A stretch of DNA of 64,000 nucleotides from CAVTOA01 sp963736285 (GTDB lineage: Bacteria; Actinomycetota; Actinomycetes; Mycobacteriales; QHCE01), in assembly GCA_963736285.1 (NCBI GenBank), contig CAVTOA010000002.1, positions 186,001-250,000 of the forward strand, written 5' to 3'. A program made the position numbers and the translations under genes. Under the pieces are notes generated by a model. That model was not told the origin of the DNA. It made no database searches and worked only from the letters and a program-made list of their open reading frames with translations. Of this stretch, positions 42,514 to 52,884 are shown in pieces (position 1 is the first letter of the stretch; the number at the start of each line of letters is the position of its first letter).

Positions 42514-43500
42514 GTGCCTGCTGCCGCATTTCCTAACGATACTCGCGTGTGGTCGATTCCACTTAGGACCCGATTTCGCGGGCTGACGGTGCGCGAGGGC
42601 GCGCTGGTACGAGGGCCAGCGGGCTGGGGAGAGTTCTCGCCGTTCGTGGAGTACGGCACCGCGGAGGCGGCGCGCTGGTGGGCGTCCGCGGTAGAAGCGG
42701 CTCACGGTGAATGGCCGAAACCGGTGCGGGCCAGTATTCCGGTCAACATGATCGTGCCGGCCTGCGATCCGGAACGTGCGGGGCAGATCGTGCAGAACGG
42801 CAACGGCTGCCGGACCGCAAAAGTCAAGGTGGCCGAGCGGGGGCAGGCTGAGGCCGACGATGTCGCCCGAGTAGAGGCGGTGCGTGACGCGATTGGCCGC
42901 GACGGCAGGGTGCGAATTGACGCCAACGGTGGCTGGAGTGTCGAACAAGCAACCCGAATGATCCGCATGCTCGGTCGGTTCGACCTCGAGTATGTGGAGC
43001 AACCATGCGCCACCTTGGAAGAGATGGCCCAGCTGCGCCAGCGGGTGGACGTGCCTATCGCCGCCGACGAATCGGTGCGTAAGGCGGAGGACCCGTTGCG
43101 GGTGGCGGGGTTGGAGGCGGCCGACATTGTGGTCCTCAAGGTGCAGCCATTGAGCGGTGTGCGGAGTGCCCTACGTGTGGCCGAGGCGTGCGGATTGCCA
43201 GTGGTGGTGTCCTCGGCGTTGGATACGTCAGTGGGAATGGCTGCTGGAATAGCGCTGGCGGCTGCCTTGCCGGAGTTGCCGTACGCGTGTGGGCTGGCTT
43301 CAGTGCAGCTACTCGAAGGCGACCTGGCTACAGAGCCGCTGTTACCAATAGGCGGCGAGATCCCGGTCCGGAAGCCGGTCGTGGACGAGTCGCTATTGGA
43401 CAGATATGCGGCGGACGCTGGGCGCACCGAGTGGTGGCAGGAGCGGGTAGCGCGGGTTGACTCCCGCGCCAAAGCCGAATGGCAGAAAGAAACGAAATGA
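42514..43500 (+). CDS. menC: o-Succinylbenzoate synthase MenC
   Basis: Enolase-superfamily dehydratase. Catalytic Lys in CRTAKVKVAERGQAEA, metal ligands in VRIDANGGWSVEQA, EYVEQPCATLEEM and IAADESVRK, second Lys in ADIVVLKVQPLSGV. 328 residues. GTG 42514 with GGAG five bases upstream, located within the end of the toxin relic. Its stop overlaps menD as ATGA. Confidence 0.94.
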   Translation: MPAAAFPNDTRVWSIPLRTRFRGLTVREGALVRGPAGWGEFSPFVEYGTAEAARWWASAVEAAHGEWPKPVRASIPVNMIVPACDPERAGQIVQNGNGCRTAKVKVAERGQAEADDVARVEAVRDAIGRDGRVRIDANGGWSVEQATRMIRMLGRFDLEYVEQPCATLEEMAQLRQRVDVPIAADESVRKAEDPLRVAGLEAADIVVLKVQPLSGVRSALRVAEACGLPVVVSSALDTSVGMAAGIALAAALPELPYACGLASVQLLEGDLATEPLLPIGGEIPVRKPVVDESLLDRYAADAGRTEWWQERVARVDSRAKAEWQKETK

Positions 43501-45239
43501 ATCCCTCTACGGCGCAGGCACGAGTGTGGGTAGACGAGTTTGTTCGATGTGGAGTAACAGAGGCGGTACTCTCACCGGGCTCGTGGTCCACCGCGCTCGC
43601 GCTGGCGCTGTACGAGCATCCAGCCATCCGTTTGCATGTGCGCATCGACGAGCGGTCGGCGGGGTTTCTCGCATTGGGTCTGGCCAAGGCATCGGGCACG
43701 CCGGTTCCGGTCGTATGCACCTCGGGCACCGCGGCGGCAAACCTACATCCAGCAGTTCTCGAGGCGTCTCATGCGGGCATTCCCTTACTCGTGTTGACGG
43801 CTGACCGTGCGCCCGAACTACGTGACACCGGTTTTAACCAGACCGTAGACCAGCTCAAGCTTTACGGCAGCGCGGTGCGCTCCTTTGTTGAGGTAGAGAC
43901 AGCTGAGGCGCGGTCCGGCATGGTCGCCTATTGGCGGTCGTTGGTGGGACGGGCGGTGGGGCACGCGCTGGACCCGAGGTCTGCTGGACCGGTTCACCTC
44001 AATGTGCCGGCACGTAAGCCGTTTCTTCCGGATGGCAATCCAGACTGGCCAGAGCCGCTGGATGGCCGGGTCGGAGGTGCACCGTGGGTGCGGGTTGATC
44101 ACAGTGCACCGAGCCCGGTGGCATTGGATTCCGCGCAGCGGGGGGTTCTAGTACTGGGCGATGGCGCAACCGATCCGGCTGGCGCGGTGCGATTCGCGGA
44201 ACGTGCGGGGTGGCCAGTCATTGCTGAGCCGACGAGTAACGCACGTCGTGGGCTGAACGCACTGTCTAGTGCTGCCTTTCTGCTGAAGTGTCCGTCCTTT
44301 GTGGAACAGCATCGGCCCGACATGGTGGTGACGGTCGGCAAAGTAACCCTTTCGCAAGGCCAGCTTGGGCAGGGCGTGTTGGGCTTGGTGCAAGCAGCGT
44401 CTGAGCATGTCGTAGTCGATCCGACGAACCGGTGGCCCGATCCACTTCGTACAGCAAGCAGGGTGATTCCGGCGTTGGCAGAGTGGCCTGCTCGTCCGGG
44501 GTCGCCGCCATCGCTGGATTGGCTCGCGAGTTGGCTGAACGCCGACAGTGCAGCTCGTATCGCGATCAACCAGGTCGTGGACGCGGGCGATGTGCCCAAC
44601 GAACCGCGCCTTGCGCGCGAGGTGGCGGCATCCCTGCCCGATGGTGCCCTGCTTTTCGTGGGGAGCAGCATGCCAATCCGCGATCTCGACGCCACGATGG
44701 CACCCCGTGATGGCCTGCGCATCCTCATTAACCGTGGTGTGAGCGGCATCGACGGCGTGGTATCTACCGCGATGGGTGCGGCGCTGGCGCATCAACGCGC
44801 TGGGGGTGGACCAGCATATGCATTGATCGGGGACCTCACCCTGCTACACGACCAGAATGGGCTTGTTCTCGGCCCGGACGAACCGCGACCAGACCTCACG
44901 TTTGTGGTGCCTAACAACGACGGTGGCGCACTATTCTCGGTGCTGCCGCAGGGCGAGGTCGGGGCAGCTTTTGAGCGAATTTTTGGCACCCCCCATGGCG
45001 TGGACCTTGCCCGCATCGCTGCCACCAGCAAAATTCCGTACCAGCTGATGAAGTCAATGTCACAGGTGGACGAAACAGTACGCACCTCGACCGGAGGTGG
45101 AGTGCGGCTAGTGGAGGCGCGCACAGATCGCAGTAGCAACGCTGACTTGCATCGACGCATGCAGGAGGCGGTCGTCGCCGCGGTGGACACAGCGATGCGG
45201 GGCGCTTCCTCGTCGGATCGTCAGCTGGTCGTGGAATAG
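43497..45239 (+). CDS. menD: SEPHCHC synthase MenD
   Basis: Thiamine-diphosphate enzyme joining isochorismate and 2-oxoglutarate. Family segments: RIDERSAGFLALGLAKASG, VCTSGTAAANLHPAVLEA, and the ThDP-binding ALIGDLTLLHDQNGL. About 580 residues, starting at ATG 43497 within the menC stop. Notably residue 30 is Trp in VLSPGSWSTALALAL where other MenD proteins have SPGSRS; the Arg is an active-site residue (Arg33 in E. coli). A single C-to-T change in CGG would do this. Whether the enzyme tolerates it is unknown. Confidence 0.95.
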   Translation: MNPSTAQARVWVDEFVRCGVTEAVLSPGSWSTALALALYEHPAIRLHVRIDERSAGFLALGLAKASGTPVPVVCTSGTAAANLHPAVLEASHAGIPLLVLTADRAPELRDTGFNQTVDQLKLYGSAVRSFVEVETAEARSGMVAYWRSLVGRAVGHALDPRSAGPVHLNVPARKPFLPDGNPDWPEPLDGRVGGAPWVRVDHSAPSPVALDSAQRGVLVLGDGATDPAGAVRFAERAGWPVIAEPTSNARRGLNALSSAAFLLKCPSFVEQHRPDMVVTVGKVTLSQGQLGQGVLGLVQAASEHVVVDPTNRWPDPLRTASRVIPALAEWPARPGSPPSLDWLASWLNADSAARIAINQVVDAGDVPNEPRLAREVAASLPDGALLFVGSSMPIRDLDATMAPRDGLRILINRGVSGIDGVVSTAMGAALAHQRAGGGPAYALIGDLTLLHDQNGLVLGPDEPRPDLTFVVPNNDGGALFSVLPQGEVGAAFERIFGTPHGVDLARIAATSKIPYQLMKSMSQVDETVRTSTGGGVRLVEARTDRSSNADLHRRMQEAVVAAVDTAMRGASSSDRQLVVE

Positions 45240-45292
45240 CGGTGTGGCAGTAAAAGCAGTGTCGCTGTCCATCGCAGCACCCGCGAACGGCG

Positions 45293-45898
45293 ATGATGAC
45301 CCCTATGGGGGAAATCGTGCTGATCCGGCATGGGGAGACTGAGTGGAGCGTCAGCGGGCGCCATACCGGTCGCACCGATATCGAGCTGACAGGCGACGGT
45401 GAGCGGCGGGCGCGAGCGATAGGTCGGTCGCTGGACGGCCGCTCGTTCGCAACGGTGGTGGCAAGCCCCGCTCAGCGCGCGCGGCGCACGGCCGAGCTGG
45501 CCGGTCTGGACAAGGTCGACATTGACCCTGATCTATGGGAGTGGGACTACGGTGGCTACGACGGGGTGACCACCGCCGAGATCGTGGCAGAACGGCCGGG
45601 TTGGAGTCTGTGGCGCGAGGGGGTCATCCCTGGCGACTCGCAACATCCGGGGGAGACGATCAGTCAGGTCGGCGCAAGGGTTGACCGCGTGCTGGATCGC
45701 GCACGTTCAGCGTTGGACGGCGGCGGCGATGTGGCACTGGTGGCGCACGGACATGTGCTGCGCATCCTTACCGCACGCTGGCTCGGGCTGCCGGCCTTAG
45801 GTGGGGCACTGTTCGCTTTGGACACCGCGACGCTGTCGACGCTGGGTTTTGAACACGAGCGACCGGTCATTCTTCGCTGGAATCTCACGCCTCAGTGA
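45293..45898 (+). CDS. Histidine phosphatase family protein
   Basis: Phosphoglycerate-mutase-like phosphatase of 201 residues. Catalytic His in EIVLIRHGETEWSVSG, second His in VALVAHGHVLRILTARW, and SPAQRARRTAELAG supplies the conserved Arg. In actinobacteria relatives act as acid phosphatases or on glucosyl-3-phosphoglycerate; the substrate is not determinable here. Starts at 45293, possibly at the second Met. Follows menD by 53 bp and ends 3 bp before repeat S4. Confidence 0.9.
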   Translation: MMTPMGEIVLIRHGETEWSVSGRHTGRTDIELTGDGERRARAIGRSLDGRSFATVVASPAQRARRTAELAGLDKVDIDPDLWEWDYGGYDGVTTAEIVAERPGWSLWREGVIPGDSQHPGETISQVGARVDRVLDRARSALDGGGDVALVAHGHVLRILTARWLGLPALGGALFALDTATLSTLGFEHERPVILRWNLTPQ

Positions 45899-45901
45899 CG
45901 C

Positions 45902-45958
45902 TTTTTTGCGGATTGCCCGCAATATTGGCGCAAAATATTGCGGGCAATCCGCAAAAAA
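45902..45958. repeat. Repeat family S, copy 4 (convergent gap)
   Basis: 57-nt palindrome with full family arms and loop-proximal GCAATATT / AATATTGC around GGCGCAA. It fills the gap between the phosphatase stop and the convergent ABC permease stop almost exactly. Confidence 0.9.
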
Positions 45959-45972
45959 GCAGGGGGTGAGGG

Positions 45973-46737
45973 TCAGGCGTTTTCTTTCTGGAAGGTCCGG
46001 GTGCCCATGATGGCGGAGAAGATGAGCAGCCCGAGAGACACGAGTACGCCCCACAGCACGGTGGTGTTTGCGTAGTGTCCGACGAAAACCGAGCGCATCG
46101 CCTGCACCAGGTAATAGAACGGGTTGAAGTGCGCGATGGTCTGGAGCCAATCTGGCGCCAGCGACATCGGCAACATGATGCCTGAGAGCAGCAGGATGGG
46201 CGCGGTGACCGAACCCAAGATCGGCGCGAATGAGTCTTCGCTCTTGGTGATGAGCCCGACCGAGTACGACAGCGAAGCGATGCTCGCCCCGAGCAAGATG
46301 ACGAATACGCAGCCGAACAATATGCCGCCCAGCGGTGCGCGCAGTCCAAACGCGACACCGACCACAAATAAGACAATCGCTTGTATCAGTAGCAGCAACA
46401 CATCGCGCAGGATTCGCCCGGTGAGCATCGCGACCCGGCTCATGGGTGTGACTCGCATCCGTTCGATGATGCCCAAGCGTAGGTCGGCGATAATCGCGAA
46501 ACCAGCGAATGCGGTGCCGAAGAGGCCTAGCTGCACCAATAGTCCGGGCACAAAGACTTGCCACGAGTTTCCAGCTTGAGGAAAGCCCGGTGTTTTGGCG
46601 ACTTGGGTCAGCATGGGTCCAAAAAGGACCAAGGTAAGGAAGGGCTGGAGGAGACCAAATACGATCACTACCGGATTGCGGATGGTGCGTCGCACCTGAC
46701 GCCCAAAGATGATTCCCACATCGCGGAGGGTTTCCAT
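45973..46737 (-). CDS. ABC-2 type exporter permease (DrrB-like)
   Basis: Six-helix ABC-2 permease, 254 residues, opening METLRDVGIIFGRQVRRTIR with membrane segments such as GLFGTAFAGFAIIADLRLG and LGASIASLSYSVGLI. The segment GIIERMRVTPMSRVAMLTGR is the family coupling region. Partner of the ATPase encoded 71 bp upstream on the same strand. DrrAB-type pairs export drugs or lipids; substrate unknown. Confidence 0.88.
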   Translation of the reverse strand: METLRDVGIIFGRQVRRTIRNPVVIVFGLLQPFLTLVLFGPMLTQVAKTPGFPQAGNSWQVFVPGLLVQLGLFGTAFAGFAIIADLRLGIIERMRVTPMSRVAMLTGRILRDVLLLLIQAIVLFVVGVAFGLRAPLGGILFGCVFVILLGASIASLSYSVGLITKSEDSFAPILGSVTAPILLLSGIMLPMSLAPDWLQTIAHFNPFYYLVQAMRSVFVGHYANTTVLWGVLVSLGLLIFSAIMGTRTFQKENA

Positions 46738-46808
46738 AGTAGATCGTCCTTTGTGATCACATGCGGTCTGAAAGTTGCAAGAACCGAGCTACTCGGCCCG
46801 GGGGAGCG

Positions 46809-47874
46809 TTACTGCTCGGGGCTTGGTTCGAGATCAGGTCGGGCAGGTGGCGCGACGGAGTCGGCGGGGTCATCGCGAAGTGAGCGCCCGGTGAGCGCCA
46901 GAAACACGTCGTCCAAGGTGGGGCGAGCAAGTTGAATGGAATCAATAGCGATCTGTGCGCTGTCTAGCGTTCGAACAATGCTCGAGTAGCACTTGGTCGT
47001 CATGTTCCACCGTGAGGCGAATAGTGCGTCCGTCCACATTGGTCTCGCGCACGTATGGCTGACCGCTGAGAGCGGACGCGGCTTGCCGCGCCCGTTGAGC
47101 GAGACTGTCGTGAGTGTCTTCGGCGCCGTCTTCGGGCAATTCGATAGTGACCACATCGCCAGATATGCGCGCTTTGAGCTCATCTGGCGTGCCGGTGGCG
47201 ACGATCTTGCCGTAGTCAATGACCAAAATTCGGTCGCACAACGCGTCTGCCTCATCCAGGTAATGGGTGGTGAGGAACACGGTGGTGTCGAGCTCGTCTC
47301 GGATCCGCCGAATGTGGTGCCACATATTGCTGCGACTCTGTGGGTCTAGGCCGGTCGTTGGCTCATCCAGGAAAACCAGCGGTGGCTGATGAATCAGCCC
47401 CAGCGCGATATCGAGGCGTCGGCGCTGCCCACCAGAGAGCGTCTTTACCGCACGATCTTCTAGTCCCGCAAGATCGAGCTGGCCGCACAATTGGGCGATG
47501 CGTGGGCGTGCTTGCTCCGCAGTGAGACGATATGCCTTTGCTTGCATCATGAGCTCGTCGGTCACGAACTCGATGGGGTCGGTTCCGCCGCCTTGCGCCA
47601 CGTAGCCGATGCGCTTGCGCACGCCTGCTGGGTCGTGACGCAGATCGCAGCCAGCAACGGTGGCCGAGCCGGCCGTGGGTTCGAGAAGCGTGGTGAGCAT
47701 GCGCAGCGTGGTCGTTTTACCCGCGCCGTTCGGGCCGAGGAAACCGACGATCTCGCCGCGGTGGACGTCAAGATCAACACCTTGAACGGCGTCAATAGTC
47801 CGATGCCGATTGGTGAAAGAGCGGGCGAGGCCGGTCGCGGAAATCATAGTCTCGGGGGAGACTTGCACAGACAT
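46809..47874 (-). pseudogene. ABC exporter ATPase (DrrA-like), one frameshift near the 3' end
   Basis: ATPase of a DrrAB-type exporter. Walker A GFLGPNGAGKTTTLRML, signature KTLSGGQRRRLDIALGL, Walker B LVFLDEPTTGLDPQSR, and the switch His in TTHYLDEADAL. All lie in the first frame from ATG 47874. Near 46988 the frame changes: the normal DrrA C-terminus, IVRTLDSAQIAIDSIQLARP then TLDDVFLALTGR, continues in another frame to 46809. One surplus base, or two missing, explains it. As given, the protein would end early after RQRTDRY with its core intact and its C-terminal domain lost. Confidence 0.85.
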
Positions 47875-48172
47875 GGCAACAGAAAACCACACCGCCCGCA
47901 AAACTGCACTTTCGGAGATATCACTGAGGACATCCACCGCGAGAGCACCGAGCCCATCGTGAAATTGGTTCGGTGCTGAGCGCGGATAGCCTCAGCGGCC
48001 CTCGCACGTCCCTCGTGCGCCCCGAAATTCGCACCGATGTGGGCGCTCCTGACCTCGAAAAATCCTCCCTCGAGCTTGGCTTTGCATGGTTGTTTCCTGA
48101 CGTAGACTTCGTGCTACTTCTGAGGTTTTCGTTCCAGTTTCGGACAGATGCAACGCATGCGACGGGGGGCCA

Positions 48173-51100
48173 ATGTCGCACGATCCTGTGTCTTCTCCAA
48201 CCCATGCGTCAACGTCAGCGTTGAGCGGGGTTGCGGTAGCAGCTGGGCGGGAGCCTGCGGTGGGCCGAGTCGCGGAAAAGGCGTCTGGCCTTTACGACCC
48301 ATCCTTCGAACACGAGGCGTGTGGCTTAGCTTTCGTGGCCGATGTCTCGGGGCAGCGTTCCCGCTCGGTGGTGGACCAGGGGTCTCGCCGCGCTCTGTCG
48401 GCTTGACCACCGTGGTGCGCGCGGCGCCGATCCCAATACCGGTGACGGCGCTGGTTTGTTGCTGCAAATGCCTGACGACTTTTTCCGCGCGGCTACCGCA
48501 ACGATGTTCGAACTCCCGCCCCGGGGCGAGTACGCCACCGGTCTGGTCTTTTTGCCGCCCGAGCCTGCCCGAGCTGAGGAAGCGGTCACTCTGGTGCACC
48601 GGATCGCCGAAGAAGAGGGGGCGTCCATCCTGGGTTGGCGTGATGTGCCCACCAACGCCACTGGGTTGGGAGCTCAGGCTCTGGCCGCCATGCCGCGATT
48701 CGGCAAGTGTTTATGACGACAACGGGCGCTCGGCTCTCAGGGCTTGCGCTCGAGCGAGTCGTCTACTGCGTCCGCAAGCGAGTCGAGCATCAGGCCCGGC
48801 GGTCTGGCACACGCATTTATTTCCCGTCGCTATCCGGCCGGACCTTTATCTACAAGGGCATGTTGACGCCGGCGCAGTTCGGAAATTTCTTTCCTGACTT
48901 GGCGGACAAGCGGCTCACCAGCGCATTGGTATTGGCGCACAGCCGGTTCTCCACTAATACCTTTCCGTCGTGGCCGTTGGCGCACCCCTATCGGTTGGTG
49001 GCGCACAATGGCGAGTTCAATACGATTCGCGGAAATCGCAGCGCCATGTCGTCGCGGGAGGCCCTGCTTAGCTCGGCACACATCCCCGGCGATATGGGCA
49101 GGTTGCTGCCCATATGCGGCCCGGAGAGCAGCGACTCGGCGAGCTTTGACGAAGTGTTGGAACTATTGAATCTGGGCGGGCGTTCGCTGCCGCATGCGCT
49201 ACTCATGATGATCCCCGAGGCGTGGGAAAAGCAGACGGCGTTGACCGCTGAGCAACGTGCGTTTTATCAATTCCACGCCAACCTGATGGAGCCGTGGGAT
49301 GGCCCGGCGTGCGTGGCGTTCACAGATGGAACCGTGGTGGGTGCCGCCCTCGACCGTAACGGCTTGCGCCCGGGCGCTGGTATCGCACGCGCGATGGACT
49401 CGTGGTCTTCGCCAGCGAGGCCGGAGTGCTTGATCTCGATCCGGCAGAGATCGTCGAAAAAGGACGGCTACAACCTGGGAACATGCTGGTCGTCGATACC
49501 GAGCGCCAGTCCGTGCTGCGAGGCGCGGACATCAAAGCCGAACTCGCGGCAGAGCAGCCCTACGCGCGGTGGCTCGGTGCGGGATTTACCTCTCTGCCTT
49601 CCACGCGGAAAGCTGCGACGTCGGCGAGCCTGAGTTCTGGGCCAGTCACTACGAATGGCGACCGGCCTAACAACGACCATCTTCTGCGGGCTCAACGCAC
49701 GTTCGGCTACACCCAAGAAGAGCTGCATCTCTTGCTGGAGCCGATGGCGCGCGCGGGGCAGGAGCCGCTGGGTTCGATGGGATCAGATACGCCCATTGCG
49801 GTGCTGTCTCGGCGGCCGAGAATGCTCTATGACTACTTCACCCAGCTTTTTGCCCAAGTGACTAATCCGCCGCTGGATGCGCTGCGCGAGGAATTGGTCA
49901 CGAGCACTGTCTCGTTGATAGGGCCGGACGCTAATGTGCTCACCGCTGGGCCCGAGCATTGCCGCAAACTCGCGCTTACGTCACCTATCATTGATGACAC
50001 GGCGCTTGCCAGAATCTCGGCATGGGCCGAGGGCGAACAGGGCGAACATATGTCCGCCGCGCCCACCGAAGCGGCTCCGACTTCTACGCATATCGTCGGG
50101 CGTTATCTCGTCGGGGCTGGTGCAGAAGGGCTGCGGAGCCAGCTCGAACGGATTTGTGACGAGGCATCAGCCAGAGTCGCCGCTGGTGCGCGGGTTATTG
50201 TGCTCAGCGATCGCGGTCCGAACCCCGGCAGCGGTCCGAACCGTGATTGGGCCCCTATCCCCTCGTTGCTGCTCGTCGCTGCCGTGCGGCACCATCTCGT
50301 GCGCGAAGGTACCGGCGCGTTGGTGAGCCTGGTGCTGGAGTCAGGGGATTGCCGAACAGTGCACCATGCGGCGCTGTTGTTGGGGTATGGAGCTGCCGCT
50401 CTCAATCCCTATCTTGCCCGCGCGACGGTGGCTGAGGTTGCCAGATCCGGCCGGTTGGAGGGCATGAGCCCAGGCCAAGCGGTCGAGAATTACCACAAGG
50501 CGCTCAACAAAGGCATCGTCAAAGTTATGTCCAAAATGGGCATTTCCACGGTGGCGTCGTATCGAGGCGCGCAAGTTTTTGAGGCAACGGGTCTCGACGG
50601 TGCGCTTGTGAGCCAATATTTTCCGCACACTCCCAGTCGCATCGGGGGCGTGAAGCTGGACGTGATCGCCGCTGAAGTCGCCGCTCGGCATCACGCTGCT
50701 TGGTCAGAAAACCCAGCGACATGGGCGCATCGAGAGCTCGACGTCGGAGGCGAGTACCAATGGCGACGCGAGGGGGAGGTGCACCTGTTCAACCCAGAGA
50801 CAGTGTTTTTGCTGCAGCATGCCACCCGCACCAAGCAGTTCGACGTGTTCCGTCAATACACGTCCAAAGTGAACAAGCTCGCTCAAGACAATGGGTCGTT
50901 GCGGGGGTTGTTCCGATTCCACGCGGGTGGGCGCTCGCCAGTCCCGCTGGAAGAAGTGGAGCCTGTCGCAGACATTGTCCGGCGGTTTGTCACCGGAGCC
51001 ATGAGCTATGGGTCCATCTCAATAGAAGCGCATCAAACCCTTGCGATCGCGATGAACCGTTTGGGTGGTCGTTCCAATACTGGAGAAGGTGGCGAGGACC

Positions 51101-52884
51101 CGGAGCGGCTGTATGACCCGGCGTTGCGTAGCGCGATCAAGCAGGTAGCGTCAGCTCGCTTTGGCGTCACCAGTGAATATTTGGTCAACGCTGACGAACT
51201 TCAGATCAAGATCGCCCAAGGCGCCAAGCCAGGGGAGGGCGGTCAGCTGCCGGGGAACAAGGTGTGGCCATGGATCGCGCGGACTCGTTATGCCACTCCC
51301 GGGGTAGGGCTCATTTCGCCCCCGCCGCATCACGACATCTATTCCATTGAGGACTTGGCGCAGCTCATCTACGACCTCAAAAACGCTAACGATGCCGCAC
51401 AGGTCAGCGTGAAGCTGGTGTCAGAGACGGGCGTGGGCACGGTGGCCGCAGGGGTGGCGAAAGCGCGAGCAGATGGCGTACTCATCTCCGGCCACGACGG
51501 CGGCACCGGCGCCAGTCCGTTGAGCTCGGTGAAGCACGCTGGTGTGCCCTGGGAGTTGGGGCTGGCCGATACGCAACAAACGTTGATGCGTAACCGATTG
51601 CGAGACCGGATTACGGTGCAAGTCGACGGTCAGCTGAAGACCGGACGCGACGTGGTGGTCGCGGCCTTGCTCGGCGCGGAGGAGTATGGATTCTCCACCG
51701 CGCCGCTCATTGTTTCCGGCTGCGTCATGATGCGGGTGTGTCATTTGGACACCTGCCCAGTCGGGATTGCGACCCAGAATCCGGAGCTGCGTAAGCGATT
51801 TGCGGGCACGCCCGAGTTCGTGGAGAGTTTTTTCCGGTATATCGCCGAGGAAGTCCGCGAACACCTTGCCGCGCTGGGGTTTCGCGGTCTGGAAGAAGCG
51901 ATTGGGCGAGTCGATGCGCTCGATGTGCGGCCGGCTATTGAGCATTGGAAGGCGGCTGGGCTCAACCTTGCGCCCATCTTGGCCGTACCTGAGAGCGTGC
52001 CGGGAGCCGCGCGAACAAAAATACGTGAACAAGACCATCGTTTGTCCTCTGGTTTGGACACTCGGCTCATGGAGCTCGCCGAGCTAGCGTTGTCGCGGGC
52101 TGAGCGCGTGCGGAGGAGCCTGGATGTGCGCAATACCCATCGCACCATCGGCACACGCCTTGGTAGCGAGGTGACCCGGAGATACGGCGGCACGGGATTG
52201 CCCGATGACACCATCGACTTCACGCTGCACGGCACCGCTGGTCAATCGATGGGGGCGTTCCTGCCACGCGGCATTACGCTCCGACTGTTTGGCGACACTA
52301 ACGACTACCTGGGCAAAGGGCTCTCCGGCGGCAGGCTTATTCTCCGCCCAGATGAGCGAGCGCGGTTCGCGGCGGAGAAGGCGGTGATCGCGGGAAACAC
52401 TGTCCTCTATGGAGCAACGTCAGGTGAATTGTGGTGTCGGGGTCTCGCGGGCGAGCGGTTCGCCGTGCGCAACTCCGGCGCGACGGCCGTGGTGGAGGGG
52501 ATAGGCGAACACGGTTGCGAGTACATGACTGGTGGGACGGTGCTGGTGCTGGGTCCGGTCGGTCGCAATTTCGCTGCGGGTATGTCGGGCGGCGTCGCGT
52601 ACGTGTACCGCCTCACCGCACAGCACGTGAACCACGAGCTGGTCGAGCTGTGCCCGCTGTCCGATGCGGACGCTAAAACCGTGCACACGTTGCTCGGACA
52701 GCACAAGGACGAAACAGGATCCGTGCTGGCCACCGCGATGCTTGCGGAATGGCCGCGAGCCCGTCAGCGGTTCACCCAGATCATGCCCCGGGAGTATCGC
52801 CGTGTGCGCAGCGTCATGGCGGCCGCCGAAGAGGCCGGACAAGACGTAGACACCGCGGTCATGGAGGTGATCTCCCATGGCTGA
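48173..52884 (+). pseudogene. gltB: Glutamate synthase large subunit GltB with three frameshifts
   Basis: Ferredoxin/NADPH-type glutamate synthase alpha chain: glutaminase, FMN synthase and GXGXG domains. The N-terminal nucleophile Cys is in FEHEACGLAFVADVSG; FMN/iron-sulphur motif VCHLDTCPVGIATQ; C-terminal GTVLVLGPVGRNFAAGMSGG. The 1570-codon span is complete but read in four pieces. Breaks: one extra G in GGGG at 48379-48382 (DQG to LAALCRLDHRG), one missing base near 48705 (PRFGK to VFMTTTG), one missing C near 49375 (RPG to RWYRTRDG). No stops or deletions otherwise. ATG 48173 has GGGGGG upstream, and gltD overlaps the end. Confidence 0.9.
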
